Assembly: GCA_038212445.1 (NCBI GenBank)
Contig: JBBQUM010000001.1
Location: 248,001 to 312,000, forward strand
Direction: 5' to 3'
DNA from: TMP-7 sp038212445
Lineage (GTDB): Bacteria > Acidobacteriota > Terriglobia > Bryobacterales > Bryobacteraceae
Length of the DNA: 64,000 nt
Part shown: positions 25,068-34,154 of the stretch, piece after piece
Numbering within the stretch: the stretch's first letter is position 1
Layout: each line of letters starts with the position of its first letter
Notes under the pieces: generated by a model
Database searches by the model: none
What the model saw: only the letters and a program-made list of their open reading frames with translations
Told to the model about the DNA's origin: nothing
Made by a program: the position numbers and the translations under genes

Positions 25068-27626
25068 ATGGGGACTGAGCGAGATCCACGGGTGGGGTCG
25101 GCGATTGAGCCGGGCAGTGAGTTCGGCCCGTATCGAGTGGACTCACGTATTGGCGCGGGCGGAATGGGAGAGGTGTTTCGCGCTACTGATACGCGGCTTG
25201 GCCGTTCGGTGGCTTTGAAGTTTTCCCGGGAACACTTCAGTGACCGGTTTGAGCAGGAAGCGCGAGCGATCGCCCGTCTGAACCACCCGAATATCTGTAC
25301 ACTCCACGACGTCGGGCCCAATTACCTGGTGATGGAACTGGTGGAGGGCGAGACGCTGGCGGACCGTCTGCGCCGGGGACCGCTCTCTCCGAGCGAGTTG
25401 CGGGCGGTAGCGATTCAGATGGCGTCGGCGCTGGCGGCGGCCCATGCGAAAGGCATCACCCATCGGGATTTGAAGCCAGCGAATATCATGCTGACGAAGT
25501 CGGGCGTGAAGGTGCTGGACTTCGGGTTGGCGAAATTGTCGCAGCCCAACGTTGGGAGCGTTCTAGCCGAGACGGTGACACAGGAGATTGTCGGGACGCC
25601 TGGATACATGGCGCCGGAGCAACTGGAAGGAAAGCCGGCCGACGCACGGACCGACCTGTTTGCATTCGGTCTGATTCTTTACGAGATGGCGGCGGGGAAG
25701 AGGGTCATCAACGGGGAGAGTGTTGCGGAGTGTGTCCGGCAAACATTGAATGACGAGAGTCCGCCGATGGCGGAGCTGCCGAAGAGCCTGGCTCGAGTGA
25801 TCGCGGTTTGTCTTAAGCGGGATCCTGACGAGCGCTGGCAGTCGGCGGCCGATGTCGGGATTGCGTTGAAGTGGGAGGATGCTGAAGCCCCGGGGACGCC
25901 GGTGGTCCGACGCGGAAAGATGCCGTGGCTGGTTGGCGGCCTCATCGCTGCTGCTGCAATTGGCTTTCTGATTTTCCGGTTGCGCCCGGCGGTTCCAGCG
26001 GACCAGCCGTTTCTTCAATTCGAAATTGACGCCGGGAGCGAGAACGTTTCTCAACTCGCCATTTCCGCTGACGGCAAGCGGGTGGCGGCAGTGACGCCCG
26101 CGGGCATCAGCATTCGACGGTTGGATCAGCAGGCTGGAGCGACACTGCCCGGCACGGAAGGCGCCGTGATGCCTTTCTTTTCGCCGGATGGAAAGTGGGT
26201 GGCGTTTTTCGCGCACGGTCAGTTGCTGAAACTCGCGGTGGACGGGGGTACTCCGATTGTTCTCTGCAATGCCCTTTTCCCGACCGGAGGCGACTGGGCG
26301 GGGGACGATCGCATTGTGGCGGGGTTCTCAGACGCACTCCATATCATCCCGGCGGGCGGCGGTAGTGCACAACGTATTCTGGCTGCAGATCCGGCGGTGG
26401 GAGTGCCGAGCAATCCGCGCTGGCTGCCGGGTGAGAAGTCTGTGCTCTACGCGGCGATCGACGGGAGTTCTCAAGGATCTGTCCATGCGGTTCACCTGGC
26501 GGATGGAAAGATCAAGAAACTGGTGGATCGATCGATCAAGGCGGTGTACGTGCCGGGGCACATTATCTACGCGCAGCAGGATGGCTTATACGCCGCGCCC
26601 TTGAACGAAGAGCGGTTGGAGTTGACGGGGCCGGCGATGCCGCTTAGCAGCGCCATACAACGAGTTTCAGGCCGGCCGGATTTCGATGGTTCGCGCAGTG
26701 GGAGTGTCGTTTACCGTCGCGGACTCGATTTCGTATTGAGTTGGGTGGATACCAGCGGGAATATCGAGCCGGTGGTTAAGACTCCGGGCATTTACATCAG
26801 CCCGACGCTGTCGCCAGATGGCACTCGCGTGGCGGTGGCGATTGTGCGTGAAGGTAAACAGAATCTTTGGGTGTACGAGCTCAATCGTGAGACATGGACG
26901 AGGCTAACGTTCGACGATGAGCCGGTGATGTTGCCGGTGTGGTCGGGTGATAGTGAGTACATCGTTTTCCGGTCAGGAAGCGCGCTTAAGTGGACACGCT
27001 CCGACGGCAGAGGTGGAGTGGACCGCATGCAGGGGGTGAGTCCAAACTCCGGGCCTTACTCGTTTTCGCCGGACGGCAAGCTGCTGGCTTTTTGGCCGCT
27101 GCAGTCGGATTCAGACATGATGTTTCTGGCTCCGGTGATCCGGACAGCGGACAAACTCAGCTTCGGGCCTGCGCGAGAGTTGCTGCGTGAGGCAAGGGGT
27201 ACAGGGGCGCCCGCCATTTCGGGGGATGGCCGGTGGCTGGCGTACACGTCCTATCAGTCTGGGCGGTTTGAGATTTATCTGACGCCGTTTGACGCTCAGG
27301 GAAAAACGGGCCGGCGATGGGTTGTTTCGAATGCCGGTGGACTGGCGCCGAAGTGGGCGTCGAAGAGCAATGACTTGTTCTACAAGACGCCGGACCGGCA
27401 TGTGGAAGTGGTGAAGGTTGGCGCCGAGGGTCTGGGGCAGGAGCGTCCGCGCCGGTTCTCGGACTTGCAGGTGGGAGATACTTTACTGGATACGGCGTTT
27501 GATCCGACGGCGGATGGGCGAAGGATACTTGCGCAATTGCCGGCTGGGAGCCGGTCATCGAGCCTGGTTCACATCATGTTGAATGTGGATGGGGAGTTGC
27601 GGAGGAAGCGGATGACGGCACGGTGA
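25068..27626 (+). CDS. Transmembrane Ser/Thr protein kinase with PD40 propeller
   Basis: 852 residues. The kinase domain (about 20-275) has the glycine loop RIGAGGMGEVFRA, VALKFSREHF (ATP lysine), HRDLKPANIM (about residue 132), DFGLAKLS and TPGYMAPEQL, all catalytic residues intact. A membrane segment at about 285-305 (WLVGGLIAAAAIGFLIF) is followed by an extracytoplasmic PD40/TolB-like propeller (FFSPDGKWVAFFA, LSPDGTRVAVAIV, FSPDGKLLAFWP). This is the common acidobacterial sensor-kinase layout; ligand and targets are unknown. The last 57 residues recur as broken copies at 29842-29900 and 31203-31375. Confidence 0.93.
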   Translation: MGTERDPRVGSAIEPGSEFGPYRVDSRIGAGGMGEVFRATDTRLGRSVALKFSREHFSDRFEQEARAIARLNHPNICTLHDVGPNYLVMELVEGETLADRLRRGPLSPSELRAVAIQMASALAAAHAKGITHRDLKPANIMLTKSGVKVLDFGLAKLSQPNVGSVLAETVTQEIVGTPGYMAPEQLEGKPADARTDLFAFGLILYEMAAGKRVINGESVAECVRQTLNDESPPMAELPKSLARVIAVCLKRDPDERWQSAADVGIALKWEDAEAPGTPVVRRGKMPWLVGGLIAAAAIGFLIFRLRPAVPADQPFLQFEIDAGSENVSQLAISADGKRVAAVTPAGISIRRLDQQAGATLPGTEGAVMPFFSPDGKWVAFFAHGQLLKLAVDGGTPIVLCNALFPTGGDWAGDDRIVAGFSDALHIIPAGGGSAQRILAADPAVGVPSNPRWLPGEKSVLYAAIDGSSQGSVHAVHLADGKIKKLVDRSIKAVYVPGHIIYAQQDGLYAAPLNEERLELTGPAMPLSSAIQRVSGRPDFDGSRSGSVVYRRGLDFVLSWVDTSGNIEPVVKTPGIYISPTLSPDGTRVAVAIVREGKQNLWVYELNRETWTRLTFDDEPVMLPVWSGDSEYIVFRSGSALKWTRSDGRGGVDRMQGVSPNSGPYSFSPDGKLLAFWPLQSDSDMMFLAPVIRTADKLSFGPARELLREARGTGAPAISGDGRWLAYTSYQSGRFEIYLTPFDAQGKTGRRWVVSNAGGLAPKWASKSNDLFYKTPDRHVEVVKVGAEGLGQERPRRFSDLQVGDTLLDTAFDPTADGRRILAQLPAGSRSSSLVHIMLNVDGELRRKRMTAR

Positions 27627-27830
27627 GTTTAGCGATGGGCGTGTCGGAGTTTGACGAGTCAATTGAGCGGGCTCGATGCGGGATCGCAGGACGGCGGCGC
27701 CACAGGCCGGACGGCCAGCTGGATCTCTAGTTGACGCCACGCTGACGTAATCGCTTCGAGTTCGCGGGTTCTCTTCCTTGCCGGCTGTGCCGCCGCCGTG
27801 AATGCTAGAATGCACGAAATGAGACGAGAC

Positions 27831-28895
27831 ATGCGGATCAGGTTGCTGAAGTGTTTTTTTCCGCTCGCGCTCGTCCTGCAAGCATTTGCAGAGAAGACGC
27901 CAGCCACCGTTCCCGCCGCTGACGGCGTCTTTGCCGCTTTCGCCACCCATCCGCTGGTGGGCATCGGCGAATGGCATGGCCTCGCCCAGGAGATCGATTT
28001 CTATGCCGCCCTGATCCGCGATCCACGGTTCGCCAGGGAGGTGGGCAATGTTGTGCTTGAAACTGGCAGCGTCAGCCAGCAGGCTGTGGTGGACAGGTAT
28101 GTCAATGGCGATTCCGTGCCATACGCCGAACTGCGCCGAGTGTGGAGCGACCAAGTCGGGTGGATTCCCACCGTAACCTATATCGGCTCCATCAATGTCT
28201 ATTCTGCGCTTCGCGCCGTGAATCTGGCGCTGCGTCCAGAGCAGCGCATCAAAGTATGGTTGGGCGAACCGCCGATCGATTGGTCTCTCGTCAGGTCCAA
28301 GAATGACTGGGAGCCTTTAATGAAGGAACGCGATACCCATCCCGCGGACCTAATCGCTCGCGAAATCCTGGCGAAGGGCAAGAAAGCGCTGGTGATCTAT
28401 GGCGCCGCCCACCTGGGACTCTTTGGCGCCGACAAATATTTCAATTTGCGCGCCCAAATCGATGCGAAGCAACCCGGCGCCTGGTTTATGGTCGTACCTT
28501 ATGTCGGCTACCTGGAAAAACCATGCACTGCGCGGTTCGAGCGCGACAAACGCACGTGGCGGGAGCCTGCACTGGCGCAGGTGACGGGTGCGCTGAAAAA
28601 ACGGTTGCTGCCTGCTGGCTGTAGCATCGTTGACCTGCCGCCCAATGCCAATGAAAAACAGCGCAAATCCTGGGAAGCCTTCAACAATAGCTTTGCCGGT
28701 CTGACGGCGGACGCTCTGCTGTATCTCGGCCCACGTGCCAGATTGACTCGTTCGCCGACCCGGCCTGACCTCTATCTGGACGAAGATTTCCGGAGGGAAA
28801 TCGATCGCCGCAACCGCATCATGACTGGCGGGCCGCTGACAGAGTTCACCGAGAAAGAGAATATCGCTTCGTCGCGGCCGTTCTTTCCTGACTAG
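27831..28895 (+). CDS. Secreted protein, ChaN/erythromycin-esterase-like
   Basis: About 354 residues with a signal peptide (MRIRLLKCFFPLALVLQAFA). Starts at 27798 and 27819 are also possible. The motifs PLVGIGEWHGLAQEIDFYAAL, VVLETGSVSQQAVV and KKALVIYGAAHLGLFG resemble the Glu/His-based layout of ChaN, TraB and erythromycin-esterase-like proteins (GExHG near the start, GxxH late), but I cannot assign it firmly. The substrate is unknown. It lies about 200 bp downstream of the kinase gene. Confidence 0.7.
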   Translation: MRIRLLKCFFPLALVLQAFAEKTPATVPAADGVFAAFATHPLVGIGEWHGLAQEIDFYAALIRDPRFAREVGNVVLETGSVSQQAVVDRYVNGDSVPYAELRRVWSDQVGWIPTVTYIGSINVYSALRAVNLALRPEQRIKVWLGEPPIDWSLVRSKNDWEPLMKERDTHPADLIAREILAKGKKALVIYGAAHLGLFGADKYFNLRAQIDAKQPGAWFMVVPYVGYLEKPCTARFERDKRTWREPALAQVTGALKKRLLPAGCSIVDLPPNANEKQRKSWEAFNNSFAGLTADALLYLGPRARLTRSPTRPDLYLDEDFRREIDRRNRIMTGGPLTEFTEKENIASSRPFFPD

Positions 28896-28919
28896 GAATC
28901 CGCATTGTAAAGGCTGTAG

Positions 28920-29396
28920 GTGACCCACAGGGTCATCTGGCGAGGTCTTCATTTAAGCCAAACCCGGGTGACTGTCTGGTACGATCGGTCGTTGAACCGC
29001 CTGGATCATCTTCCGACGCCGCAGAAGATTGCTGTTGCCATCGCCGCCGCTTTCTACGTGGGTGCGGGCATCCTCCATTTCGTGAAGCCCGAAATGTATA
29101 TGAGGATCGTGCCTCCTTACTTTCCCTGGCATCGGGCCATGGTCGAAGTTAGCGGTATATGCGAAGTACTTGGTGGATTGGGGCTCGTTTTTGCCGGAAC
29201 GCGTCGAGCCGCAGCATGGGGTCTGGTGGCACTTTTAATCGCGGTTTTTCCTGCCAACATTTATATGGCTACCAATCCTGTAGAAGCTGGCGCCTCCGCT
29301 CTACCGGCAGCCCTGAGGTGGGCGCGATTGCCAATGCAATTGCTCCTAATCTGGTGGCTGCTGTGGTGTACGAAGCCACGCTCGTCGCTCCGTTGA
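28920..29396 (+). CDS. DoxX-like small membrane protein
   Basis: 158 residues with four hydrophobic segments: IAVAIAAAFYVGAGILHFV, AMVEVSGICEVLGGLGLVFA, AAAWGLVALLIAVFPANIYM and LPMQLLLIWWLLW. The FYVGAGILHFVKPEMYMRIV region is typical of the DoxX-like family, small quinone-related or redox-linked membrane proteins with poorly known roles. The start is uncertain: a GTG at 28968 would give a shorter, more usual N-terminus. Confidence 0.8.
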   Translation: MTHRVIWRGLHLSQTRVTVWYDRSLNRLDHLPTPQKIAVAIAAAFYVGAGILHFVKPEMYMRIVPPYFPWHRAMVEVSGICEVLGGLGLVFAGTRRAAAWGLVALLIAVFPANIYMATNPVEAGASALPAALRWARLPMQLLLIWWLLWCTKPRSSLR

Positions 29397-29995
29397 TGAA
29401 TCGGGAATTCGGTAGGCCTCGTAAAAGTGAAAGCCAAGCGGGCTTATGAAAAATTACGAAAACTGCTTGGGTCACCGGCGGAGATAAGGCAATCGCGAGA
29501 TGAATCGGCGATGACACATTGTGACGAGATAGATCGGCTGCGGGCGCTGTTCGGTTCGAACTCCGAAGTGTGGCCGGAGGCGGCCATCTGCGGTTGTGCC
29601 CACGGTGTCGGGAGTCGGCGGCGGAGGGCAACCCTTTAACCGAGATGCGCAGTCCAGAGGGGCTGGACTCGAGGATAGAAACGTCGATTCGGTCTGCATT
29701 GTCGCCGCTGTCGCCGATCCCCTCCAAAAAATCGCGTGATGACCGTCCTATTGTTAATGAGCGCAGCGGTTACTACCGCCGCGACCCTTCGCGTTGGGTG
29801 GGCGGGCTGCGATTCTTTTTCCGATTTTGGGGATTGGGATGATCGTGTGGTTCACATTATGTTGACTGTGGATGGAGAGTTGTGGAGGAAGAGGCGGTGA
29901 TCCTGGCGGGTGGGAGGCTATCCGCTTAGGGCATTGCGAAGGGCGGTGGATCATCTGGGACGCTGCCATCCCAACAGTACTTGAGAGCGACACCG
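29397..29995. other. Decayed intergenic region with a kinase-tail remnant
   Basis: Some 600 bp with no convincing gene. A possible small frame at 29427-29639 is not recognisable. From 29842 to 29900 the DNA repeats the last part of the 25.1-27.6 kb kinase gene (reading VVHIMLTVDGELWRKRR before a stop). A 53-codon open frame from 29739 ends in this tail but is unlikely to be a gene. Confidence 0.6.
29842..29900 (+). pseudogene. Remnant of kinase 3' end, copy 1
   Basis: Reads VVHIMLTVDGELWRKRR-stop, matching LVHIMLNVDGELRRKR at the end of the kinase gene that ends at 27626. Only about 20 codons survive. It shows a duplicate kinase gene once stood here. Confidence 0.75.
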
Positions 29996-30407
29996 GTGGA
30001 CGAACCCATTCACCTTTCGGAGTACGACTGGCAGTGGCCCGCGCTCTTCCGCGCCGAATTATCGACATCATGGTTGGCATCAGAGCTCAGCACGATATGA
30101 CAGCGATGCGAGCGGCGGTGGCCGCCCTTGACTATGAGGACATGGGCGAGGCGGGGGTTCCAGGCCGTATCTATTTTCGGCGCAGGGCTGGAGCCGCGTT
30201 CAATATCGCGCTGGTGCCGCTAGGTGGTCACCTTTGGACGTGCAACCTCGCCCTAAGGGATTACCTTCGAAAAAGCCCAGAGGCTGCCCGGGACTATGCG
30301 GCGTAAAGCGAAGAGCGTTCAAGAGCGGGCTGCGATCGCTGCTGGCGTACTCCGACTACAAACGAGCGACTGTAACGCGATTGATCGAGCAGGCGATGAA
30401 TCCCTAG
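29996..30407 (+). pseudogene. GrpB-family (nucleotidyltransferase-like) pseudogene
   Basis: Three frames carry GrpB pieces. From a GTG at 29996 one frame gives DEPIHLSEYDWQWPALFRAE, the family N-terminus. The next, after a deletion of the central motif (usually IEHIGSTAVPGLAAKP), gives RRIIDIMVGIR, ALDYEDMGEAGVPGRIYF and LALRDYLRKSPEAARDYA. A third frame resumes with KRRAFKSGLRSLLAYSDYK and stops at 30405-30407. Two frameshifts and an internal deletion make it non-functional. GrpB proteins are uncharacterised members of the nucleotidyltransferase superfamily. Confidence 0.8.
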
Positions 30408-30423
30408 CGGCCATAGAGGGTGA

Positions 30424-31089
30424 CTATTTGCTCGCCGCCGCCGCCGAGGGCAGAGGCCAGCCGGTGTCTGGCGGCTTCGATGGGTCGGCGGTAATCTCGA
30501 GGACGGCGCAGTGGTGGTAGGCGTAGCCGCCCGGCTGGTTGTAGGGGTGATCCGCCATGAACTGGATGACCTGCAACGTGCATTTGGGACAGTTGATATT
30601 GGGGATCCTGACGTCGGTCTCCCACGGGGCCATGGGCGGCTTGAGCACGGCGGAGGCGGGCTTGCCCGGTTCTGGATAGTGTGGAAACAGGCCGTCGGCG
30701 AGGATGGGGATCTGCGGCGGGCTCTGGACGACAGCCCAGACCGAATGCACACCCCGATCAGTGTATTTTTCGACCGTCGCCGGATCAGGCGGCAGTTCGT
30801 TTCGGGAGTTAACGGCGAGCGCCACGCGATAGTGCCCCGAATGGAAAATGGTTTCCTGAATCTTCAGGTGCAGCTTGGAGCCGCCGCTTACCTTCGTGAC
30901 GGCGTTGGTCAGCAGTTTTTCGTTCTCGCCGCTGGGTTCGCCACCGCAGGGACCTATTTTCTGGGGGTCGCCGAGCGCGTTGGAGGTGATCCAAGAGGCC
31001 GGCTGGACGAGTATGAAATGGGCATCGGTACTGATGGGCAGCGCGGCCAGAGCGATGGCCAGCGCGAGAGGGTAACGGGAGTTTTTCAT
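30424..31089 (-). CDS. LPMO-like secreted copper protein (SCE4755-type polysaccharide monooxygenase-like)
   Basis: 221 residues with a signal peptide (MKNSRYPLALAIALAALPIS) and a predicted cleavage just before His (TDA|HFILVQPASWI). A mature N-terminal histidine is the hallmark of the copper histidine brace in lytic polysaccharide monooxygenases; a second candidate ligand is in IFHSGHYRVALAV. Cysteine pairs are seen in GPCGGEPS, NINCPKCTLQV and YHHCAVLEI. It looks like the SCE4755 family of LPMO-like proteins. The substrate is unknown. GGGAGGAG lies 8 bp before the ATG. It stands in the decayed zone between the two kinases but is itself intact. Confidence 0.75.
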   Translation of the reverse strand: MKNSRYPLALAIALAALPISTDAHFILVQPASWITSNALGDPQKIGPCGGEPSGENEKLLTNAVTKVSGGSKLHLKIQETIFHSGHYRVALAVNSRNELPPDPATVEKYTDRGVHSVWAVVQSPPQIPILADGLFPHYPEPGKPASAVLKPPMAPWETDVRIPNINCPKCTLQVIQFMADHPYNQPGGYAYHHCAVLEITADPSKPPDTGWPLPSAAAASK

Positions 31090-31124
31090 GCAGTCTCCTC
31101 CCGCTATTTTAAGTACCTTCGAGT

Positions 31125-31202
31125 CTACTTTGGCTTCCGAAGTTCGAGGGTGACGATCTCAAAAGCTCCGGCCCGCTGCTGTGCCTTCTCAATTTCGAAT
31201 CC
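31125..31202 (-). pseudogene. Tail of an unidentified gene (methyltransferase-like)
   Basis: On the minus strand one frame reads GFEIEKAQQRAGAFEIVTLE, then LRKPK and a stop at 31125-31127. This looks like the C-terminus of a class I methyltransferase-type protein. It is cut off abruptly where the kinase-tail copy begins at about 31203. No upstream part exists. Confidence 0.35.
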
Positions 31203-31375
31203 CGTTCTCAGACTTGCAGGTTGGAGACACCTTACTGGTTCCGGCGTTTGATCCGTCGGCGGATGGGCGGCGAATTCCTGCGCAGTTGCCGGCTGGGAGC
31301 CGGTCGTCGAGCCTGGTTCACATCATGTTGAATGTGGATGGGGAATTGCGGAGGAAGAGGGTGGCGGGGCGGTGA
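31203..31375 (+). pseudogene. Remnant of kinase 3' end, copy 2
   Basis: Encodes FSDLQVGDTLLVPAFDPSAD, RIPAQLPAGSRSSSLVHIML and NVDGELRRKR before a TGA, nearly identical to the last 57 residues of the 25.1-27.6 kb kinase. The rest of the gene is missing; the left edge abuts an unrelated gene tail. It is the better preserved of two such remnants. Confidence 0.85.
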
Positions 31376-31448
31376 GTTGTGGCCGCGGACTTGACTGGCT
31401 CATTGCAGGCAACGATTCAGGGGCTGACGGAATCGAACGCGGTCAACT

Positions 31449-34067
31449 TCACCCATTTGATGCTCTTAATCCGGCCTGCCAATTGAGGACGACCTGCAAG
31501 GGAGCGCCGACGGCTCGCCGGACTGGCACAAGAAATCTCTGCCCGTCGTTACTTACGTCATAACCCACAGTTGAAGGTGCGAGGGAGCGGTATGACGTAG
31601 GCAGACGAAATAGGGCGACCGGGAAACCAAAGTTAATTCCCGCACCTTGCTGCACGGGTACCACGGTGACCTGGCGGTCGAGGGAAAGGAAAAAAAGCTC
31701 CTTCCCGTCGCGGCGCCAGCGCGGTCCGCTGCCGCCGTTGTGAGAGACTCGCTGTCGTGGCCCAACGAGTTTCGGCCGGTCGTCGCCTTGGAAACGCTGA
31801 ACGTACACTTCGGGGCGCCCGGTATCGTTGGCGGAAAAGGCAAGGTATTCGCCGTTGGGAGACAACGCGGCATAGGAGTTGTCGAACGGAGTTTGTAACA
31901 GCGGCATTAGCTTGCGTTGTGCTACTGAGGCCACCCAGATTTCGGCGTTTGCCTCGCCTCCGGTATTCTGATAGAAAATCCAACGGTTATCCGGGGACCA
32001 ATCGGTAGGCAACTGGAAGCTGCCGGCTGGAAAGCCGATTTCGCCGCCAGAATCGTCGACGGGCTTGGTCTTCAGATGAAGGGGCTCGTTGAAGCCGCGA
32101 CCGTAGGCGATTCGGGTCCCGTCGGGCGACCAGACGGGAGACGCCGAACCGGGTTCCAGAGTCACCCTTTCAATAGTGGCGTGAGACAAATCACAGATCC
32201 AAATGTCAGTGCTTCCCTGGTTGAAGTTGAAGACATCGGCTGCGACTTTTTTTCCATCGGGGGACAGGCGGAAGAAACCGAAGAAATCGCGGGACGCATC
32301 GACAGGGCCGAGGTCGCGGCCGCTGCGGTCGAGCCAGGTAAGTTGGGCGTCCTGGGAACCGGTAGAGAAAATCAGAGCGCCGTCCGCGGACGTGTCAAAC
32401 TCCGACCACCCGAGTCCACCGAAGAATGGAACGTCTTTGGCCAATGGCATGGGCTGTCCGATGGTGCTGGCGCGATTGGCGTCGAATCGCAGTGCCTGGA
32501 GAGTTCCGTTACGACCGAAGAGAAGGTAGCCGAGGCTGCCTCCAGGCTGGTCGGGCGTGAATGTCACCTGGGTGTCGGTACGCATGAGTCCCGTTTCGCG
32601 TCCAGATGACATTTCCACCGCGAATGCGCGGAGGCCCTTAACGGTGGGGTCTTGATTGACGTAGAGCAGATGCTTCCCGCTGGGCAGGAACTTCGGCCAC
32701 ATTAGAGGTTTGAACTTATTAACGGCGCCCGACTGTACGGATATTGCGACGGAGTCCGGCGGGAATGCCGTGTGGACAACGATTCTGTTGTTGAGGCTCC
32801 AGGTGGCGCTCCACGCGGCTGGAAGGTCGCAGATGTTCAGTGGGGTACCGCCATCAGCGGGAATCTTTTTGAGCTTCCCCCCCTCCCAAAACCCAATGAA
32901 AGCTCCATCCGGCGACCAGAACACCATCGTGGCGCCTTCTGTTCCGGGAAGCGGTGTTGCGGAGAGAGAGTCAAGCCGGTGGACCCACACCATGGAGCGT
33001 TGCTCGCCGCCGGCTATCATCGCGAGACGCCGGCCAACGGGGGAGAGTGCGAGCGATTGCCGGGTGAACATGCGAGCGATGCGCACTCCTTCAGGAGGCG
33101 AGAGCAGAAAACGGGTGGCTTCAGTAGGACCACCTGAGGTTCTCTTTCCCCACTGCCAGAGTGCCAGTGAGGCGGCACCCGCTCCTGTGGCAGCGGTAGC
33201 GATCCAGGGGAAGATCGAACGTCGTGAAACTGAGGAGACCTCTCGCTCGACATTTGTCGCAATCCAGGCAAGTTCATCGCGAAGATCGGCTGCGGATTGC
33301 CATCGACGGTCCGGATCTTTTTGAAGGCACTTGAGCACCGTGCGGTCCAGCAAGGGTGAAGTGGAAGGTAGCAGCGAGGCGACAGGCGGTGGGTCGTCCT
33401 TCAGGACAGCGGCGATGAGGCTGGCTTGGTTGGCGGCCTGAAAGGCGCGTCTACCGGTCAACATTTCGTAGAGGACCAGGCCGAATGAAAAGATGTCGCT
33501 GCGAACATCGGCCTCGTGTCCCTGGAACTGCTCCGGCGACATGTATTGAACGGTGCCGAGTATCTGGCCGGCGGCAGTGATGGAGTTGGTAAAAGTGTCG
33601 TCGGGGGAACGAGTGGCGGGCTCGGCGATTTTCGCGAGGCCGAAGTCGAGCAGCTTAACGCCGGACTTGGTAAGCAGGATATTCGCTGGTTTCAGATCTC
33701 GATGCAGGATGCCTTTGGCGTGTGCGGCTTCAAGCGCGCTGGCGATCTGAATGGCAATCCGCAACGCCTCCGGAACTGCCATCGGAACGGGCCTGGTTTG
33801 AGAAACTACCGGCTCGCCATCGATGTACTCCATCACCAGGTAGTCAGGTCCGATGTCGTGCAAGGTGCAGATATGGGTATGATTCAGCGCGGCCACTGCA
33901 CGTGCCTCGCGTTCGAAGCGTTTGGAGAAGCTCTCGTTCGACACTTTGATGGCGACGATCCGGTCGAGGCGCGTGTCGCGGGCTTTGTACACCACGCCCA
34001 TGCCTCCACTGCCGATGGGAGCGAGGATTTCGTACGGTCCGAGACGGCTTCCGGTGGACAGCGCCAT
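31449..34067 (-). CDS. Transmembrane Ser/Thr protein kinase with PD40 propeller (second copy)
   Basis: 872 residues. The kinase domain (about 10-280) has IGSGGMGVVYKARD, VAIKVSNESF, HRDLKPANIL, DFGLAKIAEP and VQYMSPEQFQG. A membrane segment lies at about 290-310 (IFPWIATAATGAGAASLALW), then PD40 blades outside (WSPDGAFIGFWEGGKLKKIP, LSPDGKKVAADVF, WSPDGTRIAYGRG, LSPNGEYLAFSANDTGRPE). The domain order matches the kinase at 25.1 kb but the C-terminal tail differs, so the remnants between them derive from the first type. It is encoded on the opposite strand; the ligand is unknown. Confidence 0.93.
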   Translation of the reverse strand: MALSTGSRLGPYEILAPIGSGGMGVVYKARDTRLDRIVAIKVSNESFSKRFEREARAVAALNHTHICTLHDIGPDYLVMEYIDGEPVVSQTRPVPMAVPEALRIAIQIASALEAAHAKGILHRDLKPANILLTKSGVKLLDFGLAKIAEPATRSPDDTFTNSITAAGQILGTVQYMSPEQFQGHEADVRSDIFSFGLVLYEMLTGRRAFQAANQASLIAAVLKDDPPPVASLLPSTSPLLDRTVLKCLQKDPDRRWQSAADLRDELAWIATNVEREVSSVSRRSIFPWIATAATGAGAASLALWQWGKRTSGGPTEATRFLLSPPEGVRIARMFTRQSLALSPVGRRLAMIAGGEQRSMVWVHRLDSLSATPLPGTEGATMVFWSPDGAFIGFWEGGKLKKIPADGGTPLNICDLPAAWSATWSLNNRIVVHTAFPPDSVAISVQSGAVNKFKPLMWPKFLPSGKHLLYVNQDPTVKGLRAFAVEMSSGRETGLMRTDTQVTFTPDQPGGSLGYLLFGRNGTLQALRFDANRASTIGQPMPLAKDVPFFGGLGWSEFDTSADGALIFSTGSQDAQLTWLDRSGRDLGPVDASRDFFGFFRLSPDGKKVAADVFNFNQGSTDIWICDLSHATIERVTLEPGSASPVWSPDGTRIAYGRGFNEPLHLKTKPVDDSGGEIGFPAGSFQLPTDWSPDNRWIFYQNTGGEANAEIWVASVAQRKLMPLLQTPFDNSYAALSPNGEYLAFSANDTGRPEVYVQRFQGDDRPKLVGPRQRVSHNGGSGPRWRRDGKELFFLSLDRQVTVVPVQQGAGINFGFPVALFRLPTSYRSLAPSTVGYDVSNDGQRFLVPVRRAVGAPLQVVLNWQAGLRASNG

Positions 34068-34154
34068 ATTAGGTGATTGATTCTAACTCACTCAGGTTTG
34101 AAGCGGACCGGACGTATTGGTGGGGACAGGCGTCCTGAGAAGGACCGGTTACTC

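Noticed and set aside
27555..28154. A 199-codon minus-strand frame opposite the esterase-like gene
   Set aside because: It overlaps the kinase end and the signal-peptide gene and has no motifs.
29540..29570. tRNA-like ggttcgaactcc
   Set aside because: No matching acceptor, D or anticodon arms; chance match.
29739..29900. Small open frame of 53 codons ending in the kinase-tail remnant
   Set aside because: The end is a duplicated kinase tail and the beginning has no ribosome site or recognisable domain.
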